A stretch of 64,000 nt of DNA from Thermohalobaculum sp039033215. Lineage in GTDB: Bacteria > Pseudomonadota > Alphaproteobacteria > Rhodobacterales > Rhodobacteraceae. The notes under the pieces are model-generated. The model did not search any database and was not told where the DNA came from. It was given only the letters and a program-made list of their open reading frames with translations. The position numbers were made by a program, and so were the translations under genes. Numbering within the stretch: the stretch's first letter is position 1; each line of letters opens with the position of its first letter. Where the stretch lies: the NCBI GenBank assembly GCA_039033215.1, contig JBCCDA010000012.1, forward strand, positions 3,041-67,040, in the 5' to 3' direction. Shown one piece after another: positions 31,566 through 40,273 of the stretch.

Positions 31566-34139
31566 TCAGTAGATACCGCCAGTTCCCAAACCGATGGTCC
31601 CCGTCGACCCACCGCCGCCTCCGTCTCCGCCCGAGCCCTGCCCAATTGGAGTATCGTCTCCCTCTGGCAGAATGTACGGCAGATCAGCACCATAGACGCC
31701 GAAGAGTTCGGTATCACTCGCCAGCGCAAGGCAATCCGTCGTGCACGAGGCGATCTCGGCTTCGATACCCCGGCGATACACCTCAACCAGAACGTGCGGC
31801 CCCTCTTCGTCGTCCGGCAGACGCTCGCCCGTGTCCCGGTGAATCTTGATGGTCACGAGCCCGCTTCCTTGTGGAGGTCGAAACTTCCCAGGTTTTCGAG
31901 TCTTCATGGCTTCCTTCATGAACTCGCGAAACACCGGTCCACACAAGGTGCCACCGTAGGCTCCCTTGCCCATTGGAGTGGGTTGGTCGAACCCGATGAA
32001 ACAGCCTGCGACCATGTTTGCGGTGAAGCCAATGAACCATGCGTCTTTGGCGTCGTTCGTCGTGCCGGTCTTGCCCGCAACAGGGAAACCCAATCCGCCA
32101 ACGGTCCGGCTGGCAGTCCCCTGGCTAACGACGCCTTCCAGCATGTTCACGAGCTGGTACGCCGTTGCAGGATCCATGATCTGACTACGCTGATCGAAGA
32201 GTATTGGTTGTCGGCGAGCACTGAAGTTGTCCGTTCCGCAGCCCTGGCACAGGCGAGGATCGTGGCTGTAAAGCGTGTTGCCCTGGCGGTCTTGGATGCG
32301 GTCGATCAACGTCGGCGCCACGCGGCGTCCGCCGTTCGCAAACATCCCGTATGCAGCGACCATCTGATAAAGTGTCGTCTCACCGGCACCCAGCGCGAAC
32401 GCCAAGTGGCCCGGCATGTTCTCGTAGACACCAAATCTCTCGGCATAGACGCCAACTCGGTCCATACCGACGGCTTGAGCCAGTCGGACCGTCATCAGGT
32501 TCTTCGAAAGTTCCAGTCCACGGCGAAGTGGCAACGGCCCGGCAAAGTTGCCTGAAGAGTTCTTCGGCCGCCATGCGGTCCGACCCGAACCCACGACGAT
32601 CGGAGCATCAAGAACGACGGTGGAGGGCGAATAGCCCATGTCCAACGCCGCGGCGTAGATGAACGGTTTAAAACTGGAGCCAGGTTGACGCTGGGCCTGC
32701 GTCGCTCGATTGAACGCAGAACTGTCATACGAAAACCCACCTTGTAGCGCAAACACGCGCCCAGAATGGGGATCCATCGCCATAAAGGCACCTTGGACCG
32801 CCGGGATCTGACGAAGCGACCAGCCATCTGCCTCACGCTTTATGAAGACAACGTCGCCCATCGAGAGGATATCGCCCATGTTGCGCGGAGCACCCCGAGA
32901 CTCAGGTGTGCGGCGGATCCATTGACGCTCACGGGCCAGCGTCAGTTCCACCTGGCCTGCTGACCGACCTGCCGCCGCTTCCTCGGTCTCGAGCGAGCCG
33001 ACGATCGCGGACCTGTTGCCGACTTCGAGCACTACCGCCGGTATCCAGTCGGGGATGTCACTGGGCATGCTCACGCGGGCAAGCAGTTCCCGCCAAAAGC
33101 CCGTTTCCCCGTTCGCAATCACCGGCATTGTCTTGACTGCGCCGCGCCATATGCCGCGGCTGCGGTCATATTTCTCGAGCCCTCGCCGCAAGGCGCGCCC
33201 AGCTATTTCTTGCAGCTCGTCGTCAACTGTCGCTCGGACGCTTAGCCCGCCGTGGTAGAGTTGGCGAACGCCGACATCCCTGATCAGCTGTCTGCGAACT
33301 TCTTCAGTGAAGTAGTTCGGCTTGGTGCGCTGAACGAAGTTGGTGCGGCCCTCGCCGACGATCGTCTCGAGAGGCAGCTCCCTGTAGGTGCGGTACGCGG
33401 CGAGTTCGATGACTTCGTTCTCGTACATCTCTCGCAGAATGTCGTTTCTGCGACGCACCGCTGCGTCATAGTCATCGATAGGGTGATAGTTGTTTGGCCC
33501 CTTGGGCAGCGCTGCCAGATAGGCCGCTTCATGAGGCGTCAACTCTTCGAGTGTCTTGCCAAAGTAGTTGTCGGCCGCCGCCATGATCCCATGTGCGCGT
33601 TGCCCGAACGGAATGTCGTTGAGATACAGCTCGAGGATCTTGTCCTTGGACATGGCTGTCTCGACCTTAACGGCGAGGATCGCCTCCTTGATCTTGCGTT
33701 CGACCGACCTGTCGTCTCCGACAAGAAAGTTCTTCACGACTTGTTGCGTGATCGTAGACGCACCGGAGAGCCGCGCCGAACGGCCCGACAGCTTGGCCTG
33801 GGCGAAGCGCACCACCGCCTTTGCAATGCCTGTCGCGTCGACCCCTGGGTGAGTGTAGAAATTCTTGTCCTCGGCAGACAGAAACGCGTCGATCAGCAAA
33901 GGCGGGACTTCGTCGATCGGAACGAATACGCGACGTTCGCGCGCAAACTCGGCAATGACCTGTCCTTCACCAGAGTATACTCGGCTCAGCATCTTGGGCT
34001 GGTAGTCGCGCAGCTTTTCCTGGGTTGGCAGATCCGCCCCGTAAACGCGCACAAGCGCTGCCATGCCGCCGACGACAAAAAACGCCGCAAGGGCCATGTT
34101 CGAGAAGACAGAGGCGATCAGCCTGATCATCAGTTGCAC
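31566..34139 (-). CDS. mrcA: Penicillin-binding protein 1A (bifunctional transglycosylase/transpeptidase)
   Basis: An 857-residue class A PBP. An N-terminal anchor (about 8-30) is followed by the glycosyltransferase domain with AFLSAEDKNFYTHPGVD (catalytic Glu), GASTITQQVVKNFLV, RKIKEAILA and LELYLNDIPFGQRAHGI. The transpeptidase follows with the active-site Ser in RQPGSSFKPF, a Ser-X-Asn-like element near the SKNLM segment, and the KTG box in GKTGTTNDAKDAW. The tail is glycine-rich. It polymerises and cross-links peptidoglycan. It shares an orientation with the AmiC-type amidase upstream and the secreted unknown downstream, forming a cell-wall group. Confidence 0.96.
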   Translation of the reverse strand: MQLMIRLIASVFSNMALAAFFVVGGMAALVRVYGADLPTQEKLRDYQPKMLSRVYSGEGQVIAEFARERRVFVPIDEVPPLLIDAFLSAEDKNFYTHPGVDATGIAKAVVRFAQAKLSGRSARLSGASTITQQVVKNFLVGDDRSVERKIKEAILAVKVETAMSKDKILELYLNDIPFGQRAHGIMAAADNYFGKTLEELTPHEAAYLAALPKGPNNYHPIDDYDAAVRRRNDILREMYENEVIELAAYRTYRELPLETIVGEGRTNFVQRTKPNYFTEEVRRQLIRDVGVRQLYHGGLSVRATVDDELQEIAGRALRRGLEKYDRSRGIWRGAVKTMPVIANGETGFWRELLARVSMPSDIPDWIPAVVLEVGNRSAIVGSLETEEAAAGRSAGQVELTLARERQWIRRTPESRGAPRNMGDILSMGDVVFIKREADGWSLRQIPAVQGAFMAMDPHSGRVFALQGGFSYDSSAFNRATQAQRQPGSSFKPFIYAAALDMGYSPSTVVLDAPIVVGSGRTAWRPKNSSGNFAGPLPLRRGLELSKNLMTVRLAQAVGMDRVGVYAERFGVYENMPGHLAFALGAGETTLYQMVAAYGMFANGGRRVAPTLIDRIQDRQGNTLYSHDPRLCQGCGTDNFSARRQPILFDQRSQIMDPATAYQLVNMLEGVVSQGTASRTVGGLGFPVAGKTGTTNDAKDAWFIGFTANMVAGCFIGFDQPTPMGKGAYGGTLCGPVFREFMKEAMKTRKPGKFRPPQGSGLVTIKIHRDTGERLPDDEEGPHVLVEVYRRGIEAEIASCTTDCLALASDTELFGVYGADLPYILPEGDDTPIGQGSGGDGGGGGSTGTIGLGTGGIY

Positions 34140-34247
34140 GCACTCAACCGGTTTCCGCAGCCCCTACATAGGGTGAATCGGTCCTGACAAAAAGCCTTTC
34201 CTTAGGCAAACGGCTGGTCTGGGAAGAGCAAAAATTGTGCAGAAAGC

Positions 34248-35450
34248 TCAGCGTCGTCCCAGAAAACCCGGGCTCGCGACACTGCGCCAGCTCGCAATCC
34301 CGTCTGCGACAAGCAATGCCGCTTCGGCGCGCCATTGGGGATCGGTGAGACGTTGGCGATCCTCCTCGCTGTTGAGAAACCCAAGCTCCAACAGGATCGA
34401 AGGGATGTCAGGCGCCTTGAGCACACGGAAATTTGCCTCGCGCATCGGCCGCGTTCGAAGCATCGTGACCTGGCCATTCAGGGCACCGAACACCGCTTTG
34501 GCCAGCTTGGCTGATTCGACCTTGGTGCCGCGTTGGGCAAGTTCGATCAGGAGGCGGGCAATGTCGTCCCCATCGCCGTCCAGATCGGCGCCGGCAAGGA
34601 CATCTGACCGGTTCTCCCGTTCGGCGAGAGCCGCTGCCGCAGCGTCGGTCGCTTGTTCGGACAACCGGTAGATCGACATGCCACGCGCGGCACCGACCTC
34701 GACAGTATCCGCGTGGATTGAGATCAGCACATGAGCCCCGGCTCGGTGCGCCCGCGCGACACGCTCAGCCAGTGGAACGAAGATATCGCTGTCTCGGGTC
34801 ATAAACGCCCGGAATCCGGGCCGCCGTTCGAGCTCCTCCGCCAGTTGAAGCGCAAAGGCCAGCGTGATCGCCTTTTCTGTCACGTGCTTGTACGAGGCAC
34901 CGGGATCGACGCCGCCATGTCCGGGATCAAGCGCAATCACAATCTCGCCGGGCCGGGTGGTCAGAGTGCCTGGCGGTGTGCCGTGCCAACGTGCCATCTC
35001 TGGTGCGCCAGAACGGGCTTCGAAGACGTCGCTGTTCACTGGCTCCAAATCGATCACGAGACGCGCGGATTTGCCGCCATGCGATGGCTCGGTGAAAGCG
35101 CGATCGACAGCCAGCGGTCGTGCAAGCTCGATCACGATGCGAGCCCTGTCGGGCCGGAACAGTCCTGCACGCCACGTCCCTATGTGTGGAATGCCCGTCA
35201 AATCCTCTGGCGTGACCTCCCAAACCAGTGACGGCATGTCGATCACGAGCCGATCAGGCCCGATCAACGTGAAAAGGGTGAACGCAGGCGCAGTAGACAC
35301 CTTCAACACAAGCCGAAGTTTCTCCCCCATCATTTCGTGGGAGACGCCAGTGATCCGTGACGCGATGTTCCGATCCGCGGCTACCGCAGGGGCTGCTGTC
35401 AGCAGTAGGCATGCAGCAACTGCCATCAATGCTTTTACCCAGGCAAACAT
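34248..35450 (-). CDS. amiC: N-acetylmuramoyl-L-alanine amidase, AmiC type
   Basis: A 400-residue periplasmic amidase. A signal peptide (ALMAVAACLLLTAAPAVAA) is followed by an AMIN domain (about 30-130) that targets peptidoglycan. The amidase_3 catalytic domain shows ALDPGHGGVDPGA (first zinc His), TEKAITL (zinc Glu), ISIHAD (second His), and the conserved late motif PSILLELGFLNSEED. It cleaves the amide between MurNAc and the stem peptide, for daughter-cell separation. It diverges from rne. Confidence 0.94.
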   Translation of the reverse strand: MFAWVKALMAVAACLLLTAAPAVAADRNIASRITGVSHEMMGEKLRLVLKVSTAPAFTLFTLIGPDRLVIDMPSLVWEVTPEDLTGIPHIGTWRAGLFRPDRARIVIELARPLAVDRAFTEPSHGGKSARLVIDLEPVNSDVFEARSGAPEMARWHGTPPGTLTTRPGEIVIALDPGHGGVDPGASYKHVTEKAITLAFALQLAEELERRPGFRAFMTRDSDIFVPLAERVARAHRAGAHVLISIHADTVEVGAARGMSIYRLSEQATDAAAAALAERENRSDVLAGADLDGDGDDIARLLIELAQRGTKVESAKLAKAVFGALNGQVTMLRTRPMREANFRVLKAPDIPSILLELGFLNSEEDRQRLTDPQWRAEAALLVADGIASWRSVASPGFLGRR

Positions 35451-35517
35451 GCTCGACCCGCCGATCTGAATTATCGTTGCAGCTAAGTATCATATCCGGA
35501 CTCGACGCAAAATCTGA

Positions 35518-35546
35518 TTGTCAGCTGTCCCGGTTTGGCGCTATAC
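35518..35546 (+). promoter_or_regulatory. Promoter of rne
   Basis: TTGTCA (35518-35523) and CTATAC (35541-35546) are separated by exactly 17 bases. Transcription would start near 35553, giving a leader of roughly 350 bases. Confidence 0.7.
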
Positions 35547-35611
35547 GTTCGCGAGGTTTGCGCCGACGATGGCGGCCCATCTAACAGTCCTGTCCCAGGC
35601 ATGCGTTATGC

Positions 35612-35657
35612 CGCCCGGTCGGGCGAGGCTTCATCGTTGCGCGGCGCCAATGGCGCC
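35612..35657 (+). promoter_or_regulatory. Tandem hairpins in the rne leader
   Basis: The first stem is CGCCC/GGGCG with a 4-base loop (35612-35625). The second is GGCGCC/GGCGCC with loop AAT (35643-35657), extended by flanking GCG pairs. Such stems are plausible RNase E recognition elements for autoregulation. Confidence 0.5.
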
Positions 35658-35905
35658 CGCGATCTTCAAAGGTGCGGATCTATCAGGCGGTACGCCGCCA
35701 CGAGTTCACACGTGCCGGTTCATCCGGTACCGCGAAGAGAGACGATGACCGACGCAGCCTTTCGCATCTCGCTCGAACCTCCGGCTCCGATGGCCGGACA
35801 GTCGAGCCAAGCGGGCGACCTGCCGGCATCCAGCAAGAGAAAGCGTCACCTCAAGCAGGCCCCGCCGCCAAGGCGGGATCGTTCCTGCAGGTGCCGAAGA
35901 AACAT

Positions 35906-38900
35906 ATGGCCAAGAAGATGCTTATCGATGCCACCCACCCGGAAGAGACCCGGGTTGTGGTGGTTGACGGACAGAAAGTTGAGGACTTCGACTTCGAGTC
36001 CATCACCAAGCGCCAGCTAGCAGGCAACATCTACCTCGCTAAGGTTACGCGCGTCGAACCGTCCCTGCAGGCAGCCTTCGTAGAATACGGCGGCAACCGC
36101 CACGGGTTTCTGGCGTTCTCAGAGGTTCACCCCGACTACTATCAGATCCCGGTCGCGGACCGGGAGGCGCTTCTCGAGGAGGAACGCCGCGAGGAAGAGT
36201 CCCGCAAGGCGCGTGAGGAGAATGGTGACGACGAACCAAAGCCAAAGCGCGGCCGGGGACGCCGCAAGAAAGCTGCTGCTCCGACGGCCGTAACTGAAGA
36301 GGAGGTTTCCGAGGTCGCCGACGTAGCCGGTCTTGAGGTCATCGACCTCGGGTCGGACGTCACAGCTGAGAGTCTTGAAGTTGCAGATCTTGGCGAACGA
36401 ACGGCGGCAGAAACCGATGTCCCCAGTGAAGCCGTTGAGCGAGCGCAAGCCCCCGCGCCTGAGACAGACGTTGCGGCCGCTGAAGATCCGCCGAGGGCGG
36501 AAGGACCCACTGCCGACATAGCGACGTCCGAACAGGATGTACCCGTTGCCGACGCAGGCGAGCCCCCGGTCGATGAGAGTATCACGGAAGGTGCCGCCGA
36601 CAGCGACGTGCAGGAAAAATCCCCGCGTAGCATCGCGGAGAGTGCGGGCTTGGAGGATGAAGACCGTGTGACCGGTGATCTTGATGTCGCTGAGCGTGCG
36701 CGGAAAGCTTCATCTGAAGAAGCCACGACCGATTCGGCCCCTGACACTGGCCATATCGCCGAACCGGCAATCGAGGTCGCTGAGGTCGAGACTGATACCG
36801 TGTCCGCGACTGACGACGCGCCTCAAGAGCTGGAAGCAGCGGTAACCCCGACGGAAGAACCGACGACAAATTCAGACCCTGATGGGGACGTTCTACCGAC
36901 TGCAGCTGAAGCTTCAGCCAGTACGGAGGACGACGCTGAACCGGCAGAGGAACTCAAAGAGTCCCCAAAAGATGACACAGACCCGGGCAAATCCAGTCGC
37001 CGGGGACGCCGGCGCCGCGTTCGCTCAAAACGCAGCGATGACGACGACACGACACCCGATGAAACCGAAGACAGCGATGTCGAATCAGTTGGCGCTGAAG
37101 ACACGCTCGAGGAAGCCGCACGGGCCAGAACGCACCTCCGTCGCAAGTACAAGATCCAAGACGTCATCAAGGTCCGCCAGATCCTGCTGGTCCAGGTGGT
37201 TAAGGAGGAGCGTGGCAACAAAGGTGCCGCGCTGACGACTTATCTGAGCCTGGCTGGGCGATACTGTGTGCTTATGCCAAACACTGCACGGGGTGGCGGG
37301 ATCAGTCGAAAGATTACCAACGCTCCTGACCGCAAGCGACTTAGGGAAGTCATCTCCGAGATGGACGTGCCCACCGGCATGGGCCTGATCGTGCGAACGG
37401 CAGGGGCCGAGCGTACGCGTGCGGAAATCAAACGCGACTACGAGTTTCTGATCCGTCAGTGGGAACAGATCCGCGAGCTGACCCTGAAATCGATCGCTCC
37501 AACCCTGATTTACGAGGAAGGCTCGCTGATCAAACGTTCGATCCGCGACATCTACTCCAAGGAGATCGATCAGATCCAGGTAGAGGGCGAACAAGGGTAC
37601 CGCGAAGCCAAAGAGTACATGAAGATGCTCATGCCGAGCCATGCGAAGAATGTACAACCCTACACTGACCCGACCCCATTGTTCTCTCGGTTCCAGGTAG
37701 AGAGCTACCTGAACGGCATGTTCAACCCGACGGTTCAACTGAAGTCCGGGGGGTACATTGTGATCGGCGTGACAGAGGCGCTGGTTGCGATCGATGTTAA
37801 CTCTGGTCGGGCCACGAAACAGGGGTCGATCGAAGAGACGGCGCTGCAGACGAACCTCGAGGCTTCCGACGAGGTCGCTCGGCAGCTCCGCCTTCGCGAT
37901 CTGGCAGGTCTGATTGTCATCGACTTCATCGACATGGATGAGAACCGGAACAACCGGGCCGTTGAGAAGCGAATGAAGGAGCGGTTGAAGAACGACCGCG
38001 CGCGGATACAGGTTGGGCGGATTTCGGCCTTTGGGCTGATGGAGATGTCGCGGCAACGCCTGCGCCCAGGGATGCTCGAGGCGACGACCCAGCCCTGTCC
38101 CCACTGCATGGGCACCGGGTTGATCCGTTCGGACGAAAACCTGTCGCTCTCGATTCTCCGCGAAGTTGAGGAAGAAGCGCTCCGGGGGCGGGCCGACGAG
38201 ATCACGGTCCGGGCGCCGGTGGATGTCGCGAACTATCTGATCAATCACAAGCGTCCTCACATCGCGCAGTTGGAGGCGCGGCACGGTATCCAGGTGATCG
38301 TGCTGGCCGATCCTGCGCTCACAAGCCCGAACTTCGAGATCGAGCGGTCGAAATCAGCTGTCTCGCGTCCGAAGCCACAGGCTGATGTGATAACAGCGTC
38401 GTCTGCTGTCACAGATGTTGAGGAGGCAGAAGTCGTCGAGCCGGAAGAGAAGCCGGATCGTGAGGACGAAGAGGCCCGTGGACGTCGCCGCAGAGGAAAG
38501 CGTGGGGGTCGGCGTCGGCGGGGAGAGACCGACGATGAACAGCCTCAGGAAACGCAGTCAGAGACCGAAGAGGTCGCCGCGGATGGTGAAGACGCCGAAA
38601 GCAAGCCGGGGCGCAGCCGGCGTAGCCGTGGGCGTCGTCGCGGCGGCCGTGGACGGCGCGGACCCGAGGGCGGCGACGGGCAAGAAGCAGTCGAGGGTCA
38701 GGAAGTATCGGCAGAGTCTGCCGACGCTGCTGAAGCGTCAGAGCCGGTGATCGCTGAGGCGACAGTGACTGCGGACACACCGGTGACGGTCTCGGAAGAA
38801 CCACACGCTGCTGAAGCGCTGGTGGAGTCAGTTCCTGAGGCTGCACCCGCAGAGCCCGAGCCTCAGGCCGAAACCCCGCAACCGGAAGCCGTGGAAGAGC

Positions 38901-39007
38901 CGGTTGTTGCGGAGGTTCTCGAGACTGAAACTACGGCGCCAGAGGCACCGGCACCGGAAGAACCGGCTAAACCAAAGCGGCGCGGCTGGTGGTCATTCGG
39001 CTCGTAG
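35906..39007 (+). CDS. rne: Ribonuclease E
   Basis: A 1033-residue endoribonuclease E that starts MAKKMLIDATHPEETRVVV. The S1 RNA-binding domain begins at about residue 40 (GNIYLAKVTRVEPSLQAAFVEYGGNRHGFL) and is interrupted after YYQIPVADRE by about 320 acidic, low-complexity residues. It resumes at RKYKIQDVIKVRQILLVQV. Such inserts are known in alphaproteobacterial RNase E. Then come the DNase I-like core with the catalytic aspartates (VAIDVNSGR and IVIDFIDMDENRN), the Zn-link CPHCMGTG, and a disordered basic/acidic C-terminal scaffold ending GWWSFGS. It degrades mRNA and processes rRNA and tRNA. A start further upstream is not supported by composition. Confidence 0.96.
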   Translation: MAKKMLIDATHPEETRVVVVDGQKVEDFDFESITKRQLAGNIYLAKVTRVEPSLQAAFVEYGGNRHGFLAFSEVHPDYYQIPVADREALLEEERREEESRKAREENGDDEPKPKRGRGRRKKAAAPTAVTEEEVSEVADVAGLEVIDLGSDVTAESLEVADLGERTAAETDVPSEAVERAQAPAPETDVAAAEDPPRAEGPTADIATSEQDVPVADAGEPPVDESITEGAADSDVQEKSPRSIAESAGLEDEDRVTGDLDVAERARKASSEEATTDSAPDTGHIAEPAIEVAEVETDTVSATDDAPQELEAAVTPTEEPTTNSDPDGDVLPTAAEASASTEDDAEPAEELKESPKDDTDPGKSSRRGRRRRVRSKRSDDDDTTPDETEDSDVESVGAEDTLEEAARARTHLRRKYKIQDVIKVRQILLVQVVKEERGNKGAALTTYLSLAGRYCVLMPNTARGGGISRKITNAPDRKRLREVISEMDVPTGMGLIVRTAGAERTRAEIKRDYEFLIRQWEQIRELTLKSIAPTLIYEEGSLIKRSIRDIYSKEIDQIQVEGEQGYREAKEYMKMLMPSHAKNVQPYTDPTPLFSRFQVESYLNGMFNPTVQLKSGGYIVIGVTEALVAIDVNSGRATKQGSIEETALQTNLEASDEVARQLRLRDLAGLIVIDFIDMDENRNNRAVEKRMKERLKNDRARIQVGRISAFGLMEMSRQRLRPGMLEATTQPCPHCMGTGLIRSDENLSLSILREVEEEALRGRADEITVRAPVDVANYLINHKRPHIAQLEARHGIQVIVLADPALTSPNFEIERSKSAVSRPKPQADVITASSAVTDVEEAEVVEPEEKPDREDEEARGRRRRGKRGGRRRRGETDDEQPQETQSETEEVAADGEDAESKPGRSRRSRGRRRGGRGRRGPEGGDGQEAVEGQEVSAESADAAEASEPVIAEATVTADTPVTVSEEPHAAEALVESVPEAAPAEPEPQAETPQPEAVEEPVVAEVLETETTAPEAPAPEEPAKPKRRGWWSFGS

Positions 39008-39017
39008 AGCAGTGCGT

Positions 39018-39039
39018 GGGGTGAGCTGCGGTTCACCCC
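39018..39039. terminator. Hairpin between convergent rne and aminotransferase genes
   Basis: GGGGTGA and TCACCCC arms with an 8-base loop, 10 bases after the rne stop and 12 bases from the aminotransferase stop. It is symmetrical, so it could serve both genes; there is no T-run on either side. Confidence 0.5.
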
Positions 39040-39050
39040 GACAACCCACG

Positions 39051-40193
39051 TTACCCCATGAATGCAATCAGACGCCGCACGCCTTCAGTGATCTCGTCTT
39101 CTGTGCGTGCGAACGAAAAACGGAGAGTGCGGTGGCCGCGGACTGGGTCGAAGTCCAGACCGGTGGTCGTGGCCACGCCCCCGTCTTGCAACAGGCGTTC
39201 GCAGAACCCGGTACTGTCCTGTGCGCCCTCCGGCAGCGTGGCGTAGACATAGAAGGCACCATCCGCTGGTGCGATGTCCGTGAATCCCAGCCCGGGTAGC
39301 GCCTGCATCAACCTACGTCTGTTCCTGGCGTAGACCGCCCTGTGGCCCTCCAACTCGTCCGTTGCGTCTAAGGCTCCCAACGCTGCCACCTGGCTGGCAT
39401 GCGACGCGCAGATGAAGAAGTTTTGGGCCAGGTTCTCGACCGTGCGGATCATCGCCTCTGGCACCACCATCCAGCCGATTCGCCAACCGGTCATCGAGAA
39501 GTACTTCGCGAAGGAGTTGATCACGATTGCATCGTCGTCGAGCTCCAGAGCCGTGATCGCCGGAGCGTCGTAGCTGAGCCCATGATAGATCTCGTCGGAG
39601 ATCAGGGCCGCGCCCCTACCCTGACACCAGGCGGACAATTCATCAAGCGCATCGCGGCTGAGCATGGTACCGGTCGGGTTCGCTGGGCTTGCCACAAGCA
39701 AACCTTCCACAGCCCCCACCGCATCTAGCACTTGTGGAACTGGCTGATACCCTGTCTCTACCCGGCCTTCGATCCTTACGGCGTCGAGATCAAGTGCACG
39801 CAAAATGTTGCGATACGCAGGATACCCGGGGTCTGCGAGCGCAACCCGTTCACCAGCATCAAACAGTGCCAGAAACGCAAGGATGAATGCGCCTGACGAC
39901 CCGGGCGTCACAACCACGCGATCCGGGTTAAGATCCAACCCGTGTCGGGTCCGGTAGAGACTAGCGATGCCTTGTCGAAGCACTGGCAAACCCAGAGCAA
40001 CCGTGTAGCCCATCGGAGCTCCCGACGCGATTTCGACTGAAAGGCGCTCAATTGCGGTCTTCGGCGCAGGAGTTCCTGGCTGACCAACCTCCATATGCAC
40101 GACATCGCGACCGCTGACTTCGATCTGGCGCGCGGCTTCCATTACATCCATGACCCGAAAGGGATCGACACGTCCACGTCTTGAAAGTCTCAC
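39051..40193 (-). CDS. Class I/II pyridoxal-phosphate aminotransferase
   Basis: A 380-residue fold-type I aminotransferase. The start chosen is the GTG at 40191-40193 (then RLSRRGRVDPFRVMDVMEAARQ), preceded by GAAGGG. The upstream in-frame extension is not homologous in pattern. Landmarks are VHMEVGQPGTPAP, GSSGAFILAFLALFD, ASPANPTGTML (substrate and PLP contacts), SDEIYHGLSY, the PLP lysine in INSFAKYFSMTGWRIGW and the terminal Arg in RTLRFSFARTEDEI. The amino donor is unknown; aspartate- or aromatic-type activity is typical. Convergent with rne. Confidence 0.92.
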   Translation of the reverse strand: MRLSRRGRVDPFRVMDVMEAARQIEVSGRDVVHMEVGQPGTPAPKTAIERLSVEIASGAPMGYTVALGLPVLRQGIASLYRTRHGLDLNPDRVVVTPGSSGAFILAFLALFDAGERVALADPGYPAYRNILRALDLDAVRIEGRVETGYQPVPQVLDAVGAVEGLLVASPANPTGTMLSRDALDELSAWCQGRGAALISDEIYHGLSYDAPAITALELDDDAIVINSFAKYFSMTGWRIGWMVVPEAMIRTVENLAQNFFICASHASQVAALGALDATDELEGHRAVYARNRRRLMQALPGLGFTDIAPADGAFYVYATLPEGAQDSTGFCERLLQDGGVATTTGLDFDPVRGHRTLRFSFARTEDEITEGVRRLIAFMG

Positions 40194-40273
40194 GATGATT
40201 GCCCTTCTCTTAAGGGACGGTATGGTCGGGATCAGACGTACCATGTCAGGCAGAAAGCGAAAGGCGCACGGGC

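Larger units (their letters stand above)
35451..35905 (+). other. rne upstream region and long structured leader (no gene seen)
   Basis: A 455-base gap between amiC and the RNase E start. It holds a good promoter (35518-35546), two tandem GC-rich hairpins (35612-35657), and about 350 bases of untranslated leader. An ATG at 35745 opens a 91-codon frame that overlaps the rne start out of frame; its composition (arginine- and cysteine-rich end) does not look like a conserved protein. RNase E messages are known to carry long leaders through which the enzyme limits its own synthesis, and this layout fits that. Confidence 0.6.

Noticed and set aside
34186..34215. Terminator after amiC
   Set aside because: A GCCT/AGGC stem with a T-run is present, but only 4 bp pair, too weak to support.
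36100..37120. Acidic low-complexity insert in RNase E as a novel domain
   Set aside because: Inserts within the S1 domain are already known in alphaproteobacterial RNase E; unusual but not new.
37085..38284. Open frame of 399 codons on the minus strand inside rne
   Set aside because: Antisense to the conserved RNase E catalytic core.
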